Below, in pieces: positions 1 through 10,796 of a stretch of DNA of 64,000 nt. Below the pieces are notes generated by a model. The model was not told the DNA's origin and ran no database searches. It saw only the letters and a list, made by a program, of their open reading frames with translations. How positions within the stretch are numbered: the first letter of the stretch is position 1; each line of letters begins with the position of its first letter. Location of the stretch: NCBI GenBank assembly GCA_938074445.1, contig CALJEK010000012.1:1-64000 (forward strand), read 5' to 3'. A program made the translations under genes and the position numbers. The DNA is from Candidatus Kryptoniota bacterium (GTDB taxonomy: Bacteria; Bacteroidota; Ignavibacteria; Kryptoniales; Kryptoniaceae).

Positions 1-1129
1 ATAACTTCTCTCTGCTTAAACCTTACAAACATATAACCCAAATCAATTGTTAAGTTCCCCATCGTATATCCAGCCCCCAATGTAAACTCCCATCTATCTG
101 AATCTGGCAAAGATGGCTCAACATATTTATCATCAATTGGATTTCGATCATATGCAATTCCACCTCTTACTGCAAAATTCCCAAAGCGATACTCTAACCC
201 AGCCTTGTAAATTGAAACGTCTTTATAGTATCTTTCAAGCTTTTGATCCTTTTGAACCTGTGTTTCTTTTTCGAAGTCAATTTCAACAACATCGTAAGAA
301 GACCACTTTGTAAACTGATAACTAAGCTCAAATGTCACATTCTCACTTGAAAAACCTATACCAGCCAATATAACATCAGGCATCTTCACGCTTGTTTTTA
401 TATTGCCACCTAGAAGAAGTGAATCAAGAGCTGAAGGTTTTTTGAAATCTGCCGTTCCAGAGTAATTAACTTTAACTTGCGAACGATATGAAAATCCAAC
501 AGATATTGGGTCAAGTTTCAACAACCATCCGACATTGAAACCAATGCCAGTTCCATCACCGGACAATTTAACATCAACTTCTGGTGTAAATGATGGAATT
601 TTCCTCGACAATGTCACGGTGCTATAAACAAAGTCAAAACCAGCGCCAACTGAAAATGCATCTGAAAATTTGTAAGCGATTGTTGGATTGATGTAAAATG
701 TTTTTAAATCAGATTCAACGGTTATCGCACGTCCCACCCAGTCTTCTGGCCACTTTGAGCCGAGCCCATAAGGGTTAAAAACACCGATTCCAAGTGCTAA
801 ACCGCTCTCAAAAGTATGGGTTAAGTAAAGATTGCTTGGATAAAAAACTTGTTTCACCATCTTGTGTTCTTGAGTTGTGTTAAATTGATAAGGACCACGA
901 AATCTTGCAGATGGGAATATAAGCGTCGTTCCAATTGAAAAGTTTGTCCCTTTCAAATAAGCCAGTCCAGCTGGGTTATAAAAAATGCTAATTGGAGCAT
1001 ATGATGTAACAAATGCCCCAGCCATTCCGGTGGCTCTCGCACCGTGCTCGTTAATTTGAAAGCCACCAGCAAATAAAAGATTTGAAAAAACCAAGATTGT
1101 AATAAGGCAGGATAAAATAAATCGCATAT
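1..1129 (-). CDS. FadL/OmpP1-type outer-membrane protein (partial, 3' end beyond window)
   Basis: A reading frame runs unbroken from an ATG at 1129 to the left edge, giving 376 codons with no stop, so the C-terminus is missing. It starts with a signal peptide of about 20 residues ending near LLFAGG. The mature N-terminus has the GxRATGMAGAF...YNPAGLA pattern typical of FadL/OmpP1 and PorV-like 14-strand barrels, followed by alternating beta-strand sequence. Members of this family carry hydrophobic compounds across the outer membrane or serve as porins; the substrate here cannot be told. A GGAGG sequence sits just upstream of the ATG, which fixes the start. It is followed upstream by the biotin carrier gene on the same strand, 16 bases away. 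Family-level call is firm, function is inferred. Confidence 0.85.
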
Positions 1130-1145
1130 GTCCTCCATATTTTGT

Positions 1146-1655
1146 TTAGTTTGTGGAAATTTTTAAAAGAGATGCTCCCTTTTCAACAGGGCTTCCTTCG
1201 CTGACAAGAACTTCCACAACAACCCCCTCAAGATCACTCCTTATCTCATTTTCCATTTTCATCGCCTCAAGAATTAACAGTTTATCACCAATTTTAATCT
1301 GAGAACCGGGCTTGACGAAAATTTTCGTCACAAGACCCGGCATAGGTGATTTAAGAACCTTTTCCCTTTTAATTTCCCCAGAGGAGGTGCTACGGTAGGA
1401 ATCTATAAGATTTTGATACTTCGGTGAAATTTTACAATAATAATCGCCTGAAGAGGTTGTTAAAATTGTCGAATCGCCATCAAGGATAAAGTTAAAAGAG
1501 AAGACCTTGTTGTCAATTAATAAAGTAATTTGATTTTTTGAGATATTTAAAACCCTGACCTCATATTTTTCGCCCCCCACCCTAACTTCAAACCTGTCAA
1601 CTCCGTTCCTTTTGAGATCAAGCTCAATATTTAAATCATTAACAGTTATCCTCAT
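1146..1655 (-). CDS. biotin carboxyl carrier protein (biotin/lipoyl attachment domain)
   Basis: A 169-residue protein whose last 75 residues form a biotinyl domain with the motif EAMKMENE; Lys133 is the expected biotinylated lysine. The N-terminal 90 residues are a beta-rich region like the linker part of carrier subunits of acyl-CoA carboxylases (propionyl- or methylmalonyl-CoA carboxylase/decarboxylase type). It would carry carboxybiotin between a biotin carboxylase and a carboxyltransferase, neither of which is encoded nearby. The frame is open upstream to a TTG at 1703, but MRITVND at 1655 gives the usual carrier N-terminus, so I chose that; neither start has a clear ribosome site. Which carboxylase it serves cannot be decided here. 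Confidence 0.85.
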   Translation of the reverse strand: MRITVNDLNIELDLKRNGVDRFEVRVGGEKYEVRVLNISKNQITLLIDNKVFSFNFILDGDSTILTTSSGDYYCKISPKYQNLIDSYRSTSSGEIKREKVLKSPMPGLVTKIFVKPGSQIKIGDKLLILEAMKMENEIRSDLEGVVVEVLVSEGSPVEKGASLLKISTN

Positions 1656-1816
1656 AAGCCAATCATTTATTGCTTCTCTTGTAAATATAAGCCAAAAAAA
1701 CAACTATTTCAAGTGTGCAACCAACATCGTTAGGCAATGTGAGTTGTAAAATTGCTCTTTTCTTTTTAACTTTTCAAACAGAAGCACCTAATTTCAAAAA
1801 AATAAAAGTTTCAAAA

Positions 1817-3265
1817 ATGCACTCTAAATTAATTTTCGAACTGAGCCGTCCAGGGAGAAAGGGTTATTCCCTGCCTAAAAATGATGTTCCAGAAAAACAT
1901 ATTGAAGATTTAATCCCTCAAAAATTTTTGCGCTCATCTCCACCTCCACTTCCAGAACTAAGCGAGAGCGAAGTTGTAAGACACTACATACGCCTTTCAA
2001 CGTTAAATTATCATGTTGACAAAGGTTTTTATCCGCTTGGCTCGTGCACTATGAAATACAACCCGAAAGTAAATGAGGTTGCTGCGTCACTTCCTGGCTT
2101 CAAAGATATTCACCCGCATATGGATGATGACCTCGTCCAAGGAGCACTTCAAATTATGTATGAACTTTCTGAAATGCTCGCTGAGATAACTGGAATGAAA
2201 GCTGTATCGCTTCAACCAGCTGCGGGAGCCCATGGTGAATTAACTGGAATTTTAATGATAAGAGCATACCATGAAAAACTCGGAAACCCAAGAAAGAAAA
2301 TTTTAATCCCTGACTCAGCCCACGGGACAAACCCAGCAAGTGTGACCATCTCAGGATATACCGCTGTAAGTGTTAAGTCAAATGAATACGGAACCATTGA
2401 CCTCGATGATTTGAAAGCAAAACTCGACGAAGATGTAGCTGGAATGATGATAACAAACCCAAATACTCTTGGAATTTTTGAGCGAGATATTCTCAAAATT
2501 GAAAAATTAATTCATGATGTTGGAGCTTTAATGTATATGGACGGGGCAAATTTGAACGCTCTCGTTGGAATAACAAAACCTGGAGATATGGGATTTGATG
2601 TAGTCCACTTGAATTTGCATAAAACATTTTCAACTCCGCACGGCGGAGGTGGACCAGGCTCAGGTCCCGTAGCTGTAAGCGAAAAACTTTTGCCATTTCT
2701 CCCTGTTCCAAGGGTTGAGAAAAAAGATGGGAAATTTACACTGAATTATAACTACCCTGATTCAATCGGAAAAGTTCACACCTTCTTCGGAAACTTCGGA
2801 GTTATGGTTCGAGCATATACATACATTAGAATGCTTGGAAGCAAAGGTCTTAGAGAAGTAAGTGAAAATGCAATTATAAATTCAAACTATCTGTTAAGCA
2901 GAATAAAAGATTACTTCGATAGACCTTATCTTGGGAAACCACTTCACGAATTTGTTATCTCAGCCAGTAGATACAAATTTGAATACAACGTTCGCACACT
3001 TGACATAGCAAAGAGATTGCTTGATTACGGTTTCCACGCACCGACGATTTACTTCCCGTTAATTGTATCAGAAGCTTTGATGATTGAACCAACGGAAACA
3101 GAAACAAAAGAGACGCTTGATGCCTTTGCCGACGCTTTGATAAAAATAATTGAAGAAATAAAAACTAACCCTGAATTGGTTCTCACCGCCCCGCATAGCA
3201 CACCTGTAAAACGTCTTGATGATGCCTACGCTTCAAAAAATGTAAATGTCTGCTTCAAAGAATAA
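1817..3265 (+). CDS. gcvPB: glycine dehydrogenase (decarboxylating) subunit 2, P-protein beta
   Basis: A 482-residue PLP enzyme subunit of the glycine cleavage system. It forms the P-protein with GcvPA, decarboxylating glycine and passing the aminomethyl group to lipoylated H-protein. The PLP-binding lysine is Lys269 in [17 protein letters not shown]; the glycine-rich stretch after it and the segments [13 protein letters not shown] and PAAGAHGE are hallmarks of this subunit. The frame extends upstream to a GTG at 1715, but family members begin close to the [10 protein letters not shown] start at 1817. The gene is divergent from the biotin carrier gene and no gcvPA, gcvT or gcvH lies in the window, so the split P-protein operon is scattered. 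A stem-loop follows the stop. Confidence 0.95.
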   Translation: MHSKLIFELSRPGRKGYSLPKNDVPEKHIEDLIPQKFLRSSPPPLPELSESEVVRHYIRLSTLNYHVDKGFYPLGSCTMKYNPKVNEVAASLPGFKDIHPHMDDDLVQGALQIMYELSEMLAEITGMKAVSLQPAAGAHGELTGILMIRAYHEKLGNPRKKILIPDSAHGTNPASVTISGYTAVSVKSNEYGTIDLDDLKAKLDEDVAGMMITNPNTLGIFERDILKIEKLIHDVGALMYMDGANLNALVGITKPGDMGFDVVHLNLHKTFSTPHGGGGPGSGPVAVSEKLLPFLPVPRVEKKDGKFTLNYNYPDSIGKVHTFFGNFGVMVRAYTYIRMLGSKGLREVSENAIINSNYLLSRIKDYFDRPYLGKPLHEFVISASRYKFEYNVRTLDIAKRLLDYGFHAPTIYFPLIVSEALMIEPTETETKETLDAFADALIKIIEEIKTNPELVLTAPHSTPVKRLDDAYASKNVNVCFKE

Positions 3266-3273
3266 AACCTAAA

Positions 3274-3292
3274 GGGGGCAATATTTGCCCCC
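3274..3292 (+). terminator. stem-loop after gcvPB
   Basis: A perfect 8-bp stem (GGGGGCAA / TTGCCCCC) with a three-base TAT loop lies 9 bases after the gcvPB stop. The following bases are AC and then TTAAAATTT, so the T-tract is weak. It probably ends or stabilises the gcvPB message. Confidence 0.5.
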
Positions 3293-3389
3293 ACTTAAAA
3301 TTTATACCACCCTAAAACTTGCCATATCGAAACATAATTAACCTGAAAAATGTTTGAAAATTTAAAGCAGAATAAACTAAAGCAAAACA

Positions 3390-5438
3390 ATGAAAAAATA
3401 TAACCATCTCATAAACGAGAAAAGCCCTTATCTGCTTCAACACGCTGAAAACCCCGTCAACTGGTACCCATGGTGTGACGAGGCTTTTGAAAGAGCAAAA
3501 AAAGAAAACAAACCAATTTTCCTCTCAATTGGATATTCAACATGCCACTGGTGTCATGTGATGGAGAAGGAATCGTTCCAAGATGAAGAAGTTGCTGAAA
3601 TCCTAAATGAAAACTTTATCTCAATAAAAGTTGATAGAGAAGAAAGACCCGATATTGATTCAATTTATATGAACATATGCCAAGCGATGACGGGACATGG
3701 TGGTTGGCCATTGACAATAATAATGACCCCAGATAAGAAACCTTTCTTCGCTGGAACTTATATCCCTAAACATTCCAAATTTAACAGGATTGGTTTGATT
3801 GATCTCCTTAAAAGAATAGCACAGTTGTGGAACGAAAACAAAGAAAAAGTTCTCCTGCTGGCTGATCAAATAACCGATGAAATTAAAGGAGCATTTACAC
3901 GAGCGCAAACTAAGGAAACCATAGATGAAACAATCTTGACACAAGCCTACGCCCATCTCGAATCCCAATTTGACGCTGAATACGGTGGATTTGGCTATGC
4001 TCCAAAATTCCCAACGCCACACAATTTGATGTTTTTGTTAAGATATTGGAAAATAACCGGGAATGTAAAATCAATCGTTATGGTTGAAAAAACATTAAAC
4101 TCAATGTCACTTGGTGGAATATATGACCACATCGGTTTTGGTTTCCACAGATACTCAACAGACAGACAATGGATTTTGCCACACTTTGAAAAAATGCTAT
4201 ATGATCAAGCGTTAATTTCGATTGCATATCTTGAGGCATATCAAGCAACCGAAAATTTAAAGTATAAAAAATTATGCGTTGAAATTTTATCTTACGTTCT
4301 AAGAAACCTCACAAATCCAGATGGTGGCTTCTATTCAGCCGAAGACGCAGATAGCGAAGGCGAAGAAGGAAAATTTTACCTGTGGGAGTTTAGCGAACTT
4401 GAGAAAATATTAAACCGAGATGAACTTAACTTTGTGGTTGAGAAATTTAACATTCAAAAAGACGGCAACTATTTTGATGAACTAAAAAAGGAGAAAACAG
4501 GAAAAAACATATTTTACCTAACGAGGGAACTTAACGAAAGAGAGGACGAAATTTGGCAAAAAATAAGGCTAAAACTTTTTGAGTATAGGGAAAAAAGGGT
4601 ACATCCGCTTAAAGATGATAAAATACTCACCGACTGGAACGGATTAATGATTGCTGCATTTGCAAAGGCGTATTCTATTTTAAAAATTGACGAATATCTC
4701 AATGTCGCAAGGAAAAGTGTTGATTTCATTTTAAAAAATCTTTACAAAGATGGAAAATTGCTTCATAGGTTTAGAGATGGCGAAGCGAAAATTGATGGAT
4801 ATCTTGACGACTATGCTTTCTTCATTTGGGGACTGCTTGAACTTTACGAGGCGAGCTTCGAGACGAAATATTTAAAAATCGCCATTGATCTAATCGAAAA
4901 AATGATTCAACTTTTTTGGGATGGTGAAAATGGCGGATTTTATTTCACTGATTCTGAGAATAAAGATGTTATCTTCAGACAAAAAGAACTCTATGATGGC
5001 GCAATACCTTCTGGAAATTCAGTCGCCCTCTTTGATTTAATAAAACTTGCCAAGATAACAGGAAGGGATGAATTTAATAATTTAGCCTATCAACTTGTCG
5101 AAGCTTTTGCGTCGCAAATTAAAAGATACCCATCCGCTTACACTTTCTTTCTATCTTCACTTTCATTCATTTTAACACAGTCACTTGAAATTTTTATCGT
5201 CGGAAGAAAAGATGCGCTTGATGAAGTTTTAAAGGTTATAAATTCAAAGTTTTTACCTAATAAAGTTATCATATTCAAACCATCGGACGAAGAAAACGAC
5301 ATAACCACAATCTCACCATTTGCTTCGGAATTCAAAGAAATCAATGGAAAAACAACGATTTACATCTGCACAAACTACGAGTGCAAAAACCCCACAAACG
5401 ATATAAAAGAATTGTCCGAACTACTTGAAAAAATTTGA
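3390..5438 (+). CDS. yyaL: YyaL/SSP411 family protein (thioredoxin-like DUF255 plus six-hairpin domain)
   Basis: A 682-residue protein with the standard length and layout of the YyaL family. Residues 1-170 form a thioredoxin-like DUF255 domain with CHWCH at residues 52-56 and the segments [17 protein letters not shown] and GGWPLT. The rest is an (alpha/alpha) six-barrel resembling N-acylglucosamine 2-epimerase/glycosidase folds, with WNGLMI, DDYAF and GNS segments. The family is widespread and its biochemical role is still poorly defined; a redox or sugar-related function is guessed from the domains. No signal peptide is seen, so it should be cytoplasmic. It faces the glycosidase-like gene at 5485 head-on with a gap of only 46 bases and no obvious terminator. 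Confidence 0.9.
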   Translation: MKKYNHLINEKSPYLLQHAENPVNWYPWCDEAFERAKKENKPIFLSIGYSTCHWCHVMEKESFQDEEVAEILNENFISIKVDREERPDIDSIYMNICQAMTGHGGWPLTIIMTPDKKPFFAGTYIPKHSKFNRIGLIDLLKRIAQLWNENKEKVLLLADQITDEIKGAFTRAQTKETIDETILTQAYAHLESQFDAEYGGFGYAPKFPTPHNLMFLLRYWKITGNVKSIVMVEKTLNSMSLGGIYDHIGFGFHRYSTDRQWILPHFEKMLYDQALISIAYLEAYQATENLKYKKLCVEILSYVLRNLTNPDGGFYSAEDADSEGEEGKFYLWEFSELEKILNRDELNFVVEKFNIQKDGNYFDELKKEKTGKNIFYLTRELNEREDEIWQKIRLKLFEYREKRVHPLKDDKILTDWNGLMIAAFAKAYSILKIDEYLNVARKSVDFILKNLYKDGKLLHRFRDGEAKIDGYLDDYAFFIWGLLELYEASFETKYLKIAIDLIEKMIQLFWDGENGGFYFTDSENKDVIFRQKELYDGAIPSGNSVALFDLIKLAKITGRDEFNNLAYQLVEAFASQIKRYPSAYTFFLSSLSFILTQSLEIFIVGRKDALDEVLKVINSKFLPNKVIIFKPSDEENDITTISPFASEFKEINGKTTIYICTNYECKNPTNDIKELSELLEKI

Positions 5439-5484
5439 AGGCTTTTATCCCGAATTCACCTTTTCCCAATTTATTTTTTCGGAA

Positions 5485-7779
5485 TTATTTCATCTCTATG
5501 ATCTTAGCTTCGCCAGGGTTGAGTTTAACATCAAAATTTTTATCGCCAACTTTAACCTTGCCGTCAAATCCAATATCCGACCCAACAAAAATGAATCTCT
5601 TACCCGTGTTATCGATAAAAGGTAAACAAAAAATCCTTCCATCGCCATCCGTCTCGGCATCCCCACTTATTATTTTTCTTATCTCGATTACTTCCCCGTC
5701 AAATTTAACCTTTTCAATTTCCACACCTGCTATATAAAGTTTTTTATCAAGCATAAATGCATTAATTTGAGAGCCCCTATAGGGTAAATTCTTTAGACCA
5801 AGCCAATTCCATTCAGATGGCAGAGACGGCTTTATTTTTATCTCTTCAAAATCAAACGAAAATCCCCATAATCCCTCGATAACAAGCCATATATAGGTTG
5901 GAGGCATCCATGGGCTTAACGTCATCCCCAGACTGATTCCATTTTCACCGTGAAATCTCTCCGGAAACTGACCTGGAACAAGATTTTGATAACAAGAAGG
6001 ATTTTCAGACCCGATAGGACTATAAATGTTTATCAAAGCTTCCCCAACCTTTTCAGGGAAGAATTCTCTCACACCAAAACCAATCCAAGCCGTCAAATTC
6101 GGCCAAATACCTCCCATAAGTTGAAACCCAAATTCAGGATCGTAACTTTTTTCCAGTTTGCTTACCGTCCTTGCTCCGTATTTGGTCCATATGTCTGGCT
6201 GAATTAGTCTTCTTGAAATTTTGTACTTAAGTTTTAAATCAAAATCCTCAGAGAAAAACTCTTCAAATTCATTTGAAGAATGCCCAAGAGCAAAAATTAA
6301 AGGAAAGACAAGATCACCAGTTATATCATGATGCTTGACACCATTTGCATCAATATTTAAAACCGGCAAGCTGGTTAACTCTGAAATTAATTTTTCATAA
6401 AAATTTTTCCTTAAACTCTGAACATAATACCTGTATCTTGAGGAGTCCTGTTTGTTGCAAAGATAATGTGCAATTTTTGCAACAAGACTTAGAGCGTAGA
6501 TGCATTCAGAATTAATCTCAGTTACATATCCACTTAAGTTATAATTTTCAATAATGTTTCTCCACCCAGTTATACCATAAACCCCCAAGCCATTTGCATT
6601 AGAAAAAACCAAACCATCTTTCAACTGTGATAAAATATACTCAGCTATATTTTTTATTTTGTCATAATTTTCACGCAACTCGTTTAAATTACATAGCATA
6701 GAATGATGGTACAAAGCCCATATCAAAAGCGGTGTGTCATCGTTTATGTTCAAATTGTAATCATAAGGGCTTGGATCAACTTCATTAGCGTGAACATATT
6801 CAACAACTTTCCCATTCTTATGTATTCCGTATTTAAGTGCAAACTCAACCATCTTATGAGAAAACTGGGGAGTTACATAATCCGAGCCCAAAATAAACCA
6901 CGCAAGATCACGCATCACAACTATGTCCTGTGGTGGATCATTTGTAAAAGCAAAACCAGATTTATAAAGATGTTCAACTCTACCCATATTCACCTTCGCC
7001 CATTGAAATCCTGAATTTATTATGCTATTCGGAGTAAAAACATAACTCGTGTCCAAAAGTTTATTGAGTTCATCGTTAGAAAGTTTAAAGATTTCATCAT
7101 AAAGGTCTCCAATATTTTTGTCAAGCCATTCCGATCCAATTGAATACAAAAGTAAAATTTCAACTTTCTCCATAGGACCGATCTCAACTTTCTGACAAGT
7201 TTCAATCTCCTTATCATTAGTTTTAGCATCGCAAAAATCAATCTCAGAGATCAAAACACGTTTTTCACCACTTAGATCGAGCGGTTCCACCTCAAAGGAT
7301 TTTCCATTTCTTCGAATTATTCTATACCGCTTCTTCTTTTCCTCAACTGGTGGCTGTTTGGTAAAAAGAGGGGAATCAACCGCGGGAATAATTATCTTGT
7401 GGTTTATTAAAACATTCAGATTAACATCTTCGTTATTAACAATTTCTATAACATAGAAAAACTTCCTTAATTTATCTTTTTTCGTCTCAAAATGTTCAAT
7501 CCGAACATAGGGAAGAAATGCTTTTTTTACTATCAAGAAGTTTCCTAAGTTACCAAAATATCTTGTCGTCTGTGAAAGAGGCTCAAATATAGTTTCAACA
7601 GGCTTTAATTTTTCACCATTAATGTAAAATTCAATTGCCCATCTACCGCAATAAAATTTGTTATCAAGTGAATACCATAGACCTTCAAGGTTGCTCTCTT
7701 TATCAAAGCGAGCAAACAAGAGAAAATTGCCGAGCGAGGAACCTGTTTTTAAATTTTCAATTTTTTTAATGTATCTCAT
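5485..7779 (-). CDS. six-hairpin glycosidase-like protein, last gene of the uptake locus
   Basis: A 764-residue protein without signal peptide. The first 280 residues are beta-rich, like the super-sandwich domain of glucan phosphorylases and GH15/GH63-type enzymes. The middle (about 290-660) is an (alpha/alpha) toroid with aromatic and acidic motifs such as WALYHHSML, GGIWPNLTAW, PGQFPERFHGENG and SPWMPPTYIWL. The end is a short beta-domain. This layout fits a cytoplasmic exo-glycosidase or glucosidase acting on imported oligosaccharides. I cannot assign it to a numbered family. It is the last gene after the two sugar permeases, 28 bases downstream, which supports a role in breaking down what the importer brings in. 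Confidence 0.65.
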   Translation of the reverse strand: MRYIKKIENLKTGSSLGNFLLFARFDKESNLEGLWYSLDNKFYCGRWAIEFYINGEKLKPVETIFEPLSQTTRYFGNLGNFLIVKKAFLPYVRIEHFETKKDKLRKFFYVIEIVNNEDVNLNVLINHKIIIPAVDSPLFTKQPPVEEKKKRYRIIRRNGKSFEVEPLDLSGEKRVLISEIDFCDAKTNDKEIETCQKVEIGPMEKVEILLLYSIGSEWLDKNIGDLYDEIFKLSNDELNKLLDTSYVFTPNSIINSGFQWAKVNMGRVEHLYKSGFAFTNDPPQDIVVMRDLAWFILGSDYVTPQFSHKMVEFALKYGIHKNGKVVEYVHANEVDPSPYDYNLNINDDTPLLIWALYHHSMLCNLNELRENYDKIKNIAEYILSQLKDGLVFSNANGLGVYGITGWRNIIENYNLSGYVTEINSECIYALSLVAKIAHYLCNKQDSSRYRYYVQSLRKNFYEKLISELTSLPVLNIDANGVKHHDITGDLVFPLIFALGHSSNEFEEFFSEDFDLKLKYKISRRLIQPDIWTKYGARTVSKLEKSYDPEFGFQLMGGIWPNLTAWIGFGVREFFPEKVGEALINIYSPIGSENPSCYQNLVPGQFPERFHGENGISLGMTLSPWMPPTYIWLVIEGLWGFSFDFEEIKIKPSLPSEWNWLGLKNLPYRGSQINAFMLDKKLYIAGVEIEKVKFDGEVIEIRKIISGDAETDGDGRIFCLPFIDNTGKRFIFVGSDIGFDGKVKVGDKNFDVKLNPGEAKIIEMK

Positions 7780-7807
7780 TCAGTGTTAAGATTAACTTTG
7801 TTTTTAA

Positions 7808-8620
7808 TTATTCCTTTAAACCCACAGTTGCCATGCTTTCGATGAAATATCTTTGAAAGAATGAGTACGCTATAACTATTGGTAATGCAAGCAAGGTTGC
7901 CGATGCAAGTTGAACTCCAAGTTGACTTCCTGCTTGACCTCCAACCACAAAAATTGTAACAAGTTGTGGCATGGTCATCAATTTTTCGTTTCTTATAACA
8001 ATAAGTGGCCATAAAACTTCATTCCAGCTTGACATAAATGTTAAAATGCCAACCGTTGAAACAGCTGGTTTTGAAAGAGGTATTATTATTTTAAAAAGTA
8101 TTTGCAAATCATTGCATCCATCAAGACGCGCTGATTCGATCAATGAGTCTGGAATCGTTAAGAAAAATTGCCTAAAAACTAAAATCGAAAATGAACTCAT
8201 CATCCCGGGCAAAATCAAACCGGCATATGTATCAACAAGCCCAAGCTTTGCTATCAAGATATAGGTTGGGATCAAAGTAATTTGAAATGGAATCATCATC
8301 GTAAAAAGAATTAAAATCAACAAAAACTCCCGCCCCCGAAAATTTAACTTCGAGAGAGCATATCCAACAATTGAACCAAAAAATATAACTGAAAAAGTGA
8401 CTGACAAGGAGACAAACAAGCTGTTAAAAAATGCCCGAATAATTGGAATTTTGTTGAGAACGATTGAATAATTTTTAAAACTTATATTTTTCGAGAAAAC
8501 CCATATATTTGCTATCTCAATTTCCGGCTTTAAGGTAGCAAAAACCATCCATAAGAAGGGATAAGCAAAAATTAATGCGCCGATTACCAAGATAAAATAT
8601 GTTAAAACTTTACCCTTCAA
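7808..8620 (-). CDS. carbohydrate ABC transporter permease, MalG type
   Basis: A 270-residue integral membrane protein with six predicted transmembrane helices and the EAA loop ESARLDGCNDLQILFKIIIP near residue 180, which docks the transporter ATPase. It belongs to the CUT1 MalG-like permeases that import oligosaccharides. Its start overlaps the stop of the upstream permease gene by four bases (ATGA), showing translational coupling. The cognate ATPase is not encoded in the locus and is probably shared and encoded elsewhere, as is common for CUT1 importers. Confidence 0.93.
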   Translation of the reverse strand: MKGKVLTYFILVIGALIFAYPFLWMVFATLKPEIEIANIWVFSKNISFKNYSIVLNKIPIIRAFFNSLFVSLSVTFSVIFFGSIVGYALSKLNFRGREFLLILILFTMMIPFQITLIPTYILIAKLGLVDTYAGLILPGMMSSFSILVFRQFFLTIPDSLIESARLDGCNDLQILFKIIIPLSKPAVSTVGILTFMSSWNEVLWPLIVIRNEKLMTMPQLVTIFVVGGQAGSQLGVQLASATLLALPIVIAYSFFQRYFIESMATVGLKE

Positions 8621-9480
8621 TATATCCTCCGCTCGATAAATTTTCTCTGTATAATAACTACCGTTAAAATTATCAATGCAAAGAAAAATCCAAGTGTTGC
8701 TGCATAGCCCATATGGTTAAAATAAAATGCCTGATTATAGATGTAGAGCATAGCTGAGAGAGTGCTATCCATCGGTCCACCACCTGTCATGATGTATGGC
8801 TCAATGAAAAGTGAAAAACCCCCTATCGTTGATAAAACAACGACAAGAACTACTGTTGGATTTAGCATCGGCAAAGTGATCTTAAAAAATTTTTGGAAAC
8901 TGGAAGCTCCATCAATCTCGGCAACTTCATAAAGTTCCTTGGGTATGCTTTGCAACCCGGCCAGAAAGATAACAATGTAAAACCCAACATTTTTCCATGT
9001 CGCCATAACTGCAATTGAAGGCATCGCAAGTTCAGGGCTTACAAGCCATGGAATTTTTTTAAATCCAGCTTCAACCAAAACTTGGTTTATAAGCCCAGTT
9101 TCATAAGCATACATCTGCTGCCATAAAATAGTAACAACAACACCTGAAACAACAACGGGAAGGAAATAAAGGGATCGGAAAAACCCCTTCATCTTTATCT
9201 TTTGATTTAAAAGTTGCGCAAAAAATAGCGCTATAAAAACTTGAAGTGGGATATGAACTGATAAAAAAACCAACGTGTTGAAAATTGATTTAAAAAATAA
9301 TTCATCGTTAAACAACCTGATGAAGTTTTTAAAACCAATAAACTCCATTGGGGTAGCTATATTCCATCTATGAAAAATTAAAATAAAAGAGAAGATAAGA
9401 GGGTAGGCAACAAATGTCAAGAAGTAAATAATATAAGGTAAAACCATAAAATATCCAGCACCGCTTTTAAAATTCTTCAT
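8617..9480 (-). CDS. carbohydrate ABC transporter permease, MalF type
   Basis: A 287-residue membrane protein with about six helices. The EAA loop is YEVAEIDGASSFQKFFKITL, typical of MalF/UgpA-type permeases. It pairs with the MalG-type permease to form the channel of a CUT1 sugar importer. An ATG three codons upstream (9489) is possible, but the ATG at 9480 makes the same four-base ATGA overlap with the preceding gene that is seen at the next two junctions of this operon, so I prefer it. Confidence 0.92.
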   Translation of the reverse strand: MKNFKSGAGYFMVLPYIIYFLTFVAYPLIFSFILIFHRWNIATPMEFIGFKNFIRLFNDELFFKSIFNTLVFLSVHIPLQVFIALFFAQLLNQKIKMKGFFRSLYFLPVVVSGVVVTILWQQMYAYETGLINQVLVEAGFKKIPWLVSPELAMPSIAVMATWKNVGFYIVIFLAGLQSIPKELYEVAEIDGASSFQKFFKITLPMLNPTVVLVVVLSTIGGFSLFIEPYIMTGGGPMDSTLSAMLYIYNQAFYFNHMGYAATLGFFFALIILTVVIIQRKFIERRIY

Positions 9481-10796
9481 CTTGACCATTCAAATATAAC
9501 ATTTATTTTCTTTGTCAAACTTTTAACCGCGTCCTCTGGAGTTTTCGCCCCATAAACCGCGCAAGCTTCAAATTCCTTTGAAATCACATCAAAAATTTCC
9601 TTAAGTTCCATAACCTCGTCAACCCCGCAGGTGAAAGCAACCTGCTCAGCGAAAAATTTCATTTTAGGATTTCGCTCGAAATATTCCCTAAATTTTTCAC
9701 TTTCAAGCAACTTTCCCCTTATTGGCAATTGATTGCAAATTTCAAGTAAAAGCTGATCAGCTTCTTCACTCACTAAAAACTTAACAAATTCCCACGCTTC
9801 CTCCTTGTGCTTCGTCGTGCTAAATATAGCTATATTTTTAAAATCGCCATAGGTATAAACGATATTTTCACCCTTGAGAGTAAAATCATCCGGAACCGGA
9901 ATGGGAGCGAAACTATATTCAAATCCAGCTGGTTTATTCGCCTCAAGATATGTGATCGTCCACGGCCCTGTGAATCTAATTGCGACCTTACCTGTTAGAA
10001 ATGGGTCAACTTGAAAATTTGTATTTGGGAAATATTTTTTCTCAAAACATTTTCTAAAAAAATCAAAAACTTTTTTGGCTGAGTTAATGTCAATTTTTAA
10101 TTCATCCCCTTCAAAAAATGTCCTCCCGCCAGAAGAGGCGATATAGAAAGGATAAAAATCAAAAAGCCTCTGCCACCATATTGGTCTTGTATCTGTATAT
10201 CCAGGCCAGATATCAACTTCCCCGTCTTTATCTATATCTCCTTTCATTATTATTTTCTCACATACCTCAAAAAATTCGGAATATGTTCTAGGTGGGGTAT
10301 CAACGCCAGATTCTTTGAAAATTTTAACATTATAAAGCATCATTATTGGGTTTGTCTTCCAAGGAAACTGATAAAAATGTCCATCCTTCGACCTGAAATT
10401 TTTAAGTAGATCGGGTGAGATCCTTCTTGCATTTACAACCGAATCAAAGTCGTTAAACTCATCAAGGGGAACAAGACCTTTTGCTTTTATATACTCAACA
10501 ACTGCACCAGGCCAAATATTTGAACAAACATCTGGAGTTGTTCCACCAGCTATAGCAGCGAGTAAAACCTCCTCAGAGGATTGACCCGACGGAAGTGGTT
10601 GAACCTCAACTTTGATATTAGGATGAAGTTGATTCCACCTTTCAACCAACTTTTTTGCCAGCTCGATCTCTTGAGGATTTGGCGAACACCAGTACTTCAA
10701 ATTCACAACCCCAGAATATGTTTCCTCAAACTTATCTTTTTGCAGTGAACAACCAAAAGTTAACATAAGCCAAAATAAAATCAAGCAAAACCTCAT
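9477..10796 (-). CDS. extracellular solute-binding lipoprotein of the CUT1 importer
   Basis: A 439-residue family 1 solute-binding protein. The signal peptide ends in the lipobox LTFGC, with Cys16 as the lipid-modified residue. The early mature sequence NLKYWCSPNPQEIELAKKL and the later AIAGGTTPDVCSN, KTNPIMMLYN and GKVAIRFTGPW segments are usual for binding proteins of oligosaccharide importers. It would sit in the periplasm anchored to a membrane and hand the ligand to the two permeases encoded next. Its start overlaps the preceding gene by four bases (ATGA). The ligand is unknown; the neighbourhood suggests a glycan fragment. Confidence 0.93.
   Translation of the reverse strand: MRFCLILFWLMLTFGCSLQKDKFEETYSGVVNLKYWCSPNPQEIELAKKLVERWNQLHPNIKVEVQPLPSGQSSEEVLLAAIAGGTTPDVCSNIWPGAVVEYIKAKGLVPLDEFNDFDSVVNARRISPDLLKNFRSKDGHFYQFPWKTNPIMMLYNVKIFKESGVDTPPRTYSEFFEVCEKIIMKGDIDKDGEVDIWPGYTDTRPIWWQRLFDFYPFYIASSGGRTFFEGDELKIDINSAKKVFDFFRKCFEKKYFPNTNFQVDPFLTGKVAIRFTGPWTITYLEANKPAGFEYSFAPIPVPDDFTLKGENIVYTYGDFKNIAIFSTTKHKEEAWEFVKFLVSEEADQLLLEICNQLPIRGKLLESEKFREYFERNPKMKFFAEQVAFTCGVDEVMELKEIFDVISKEFEACAVYGAKTPEDAVKSLTKKINVIFEWSR

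Noticed and set aside
3293-3389. Possible small gene between gcvPB and yyaL
   Set aside because: No frame with a start and a ribosome site is longer than a few codons.
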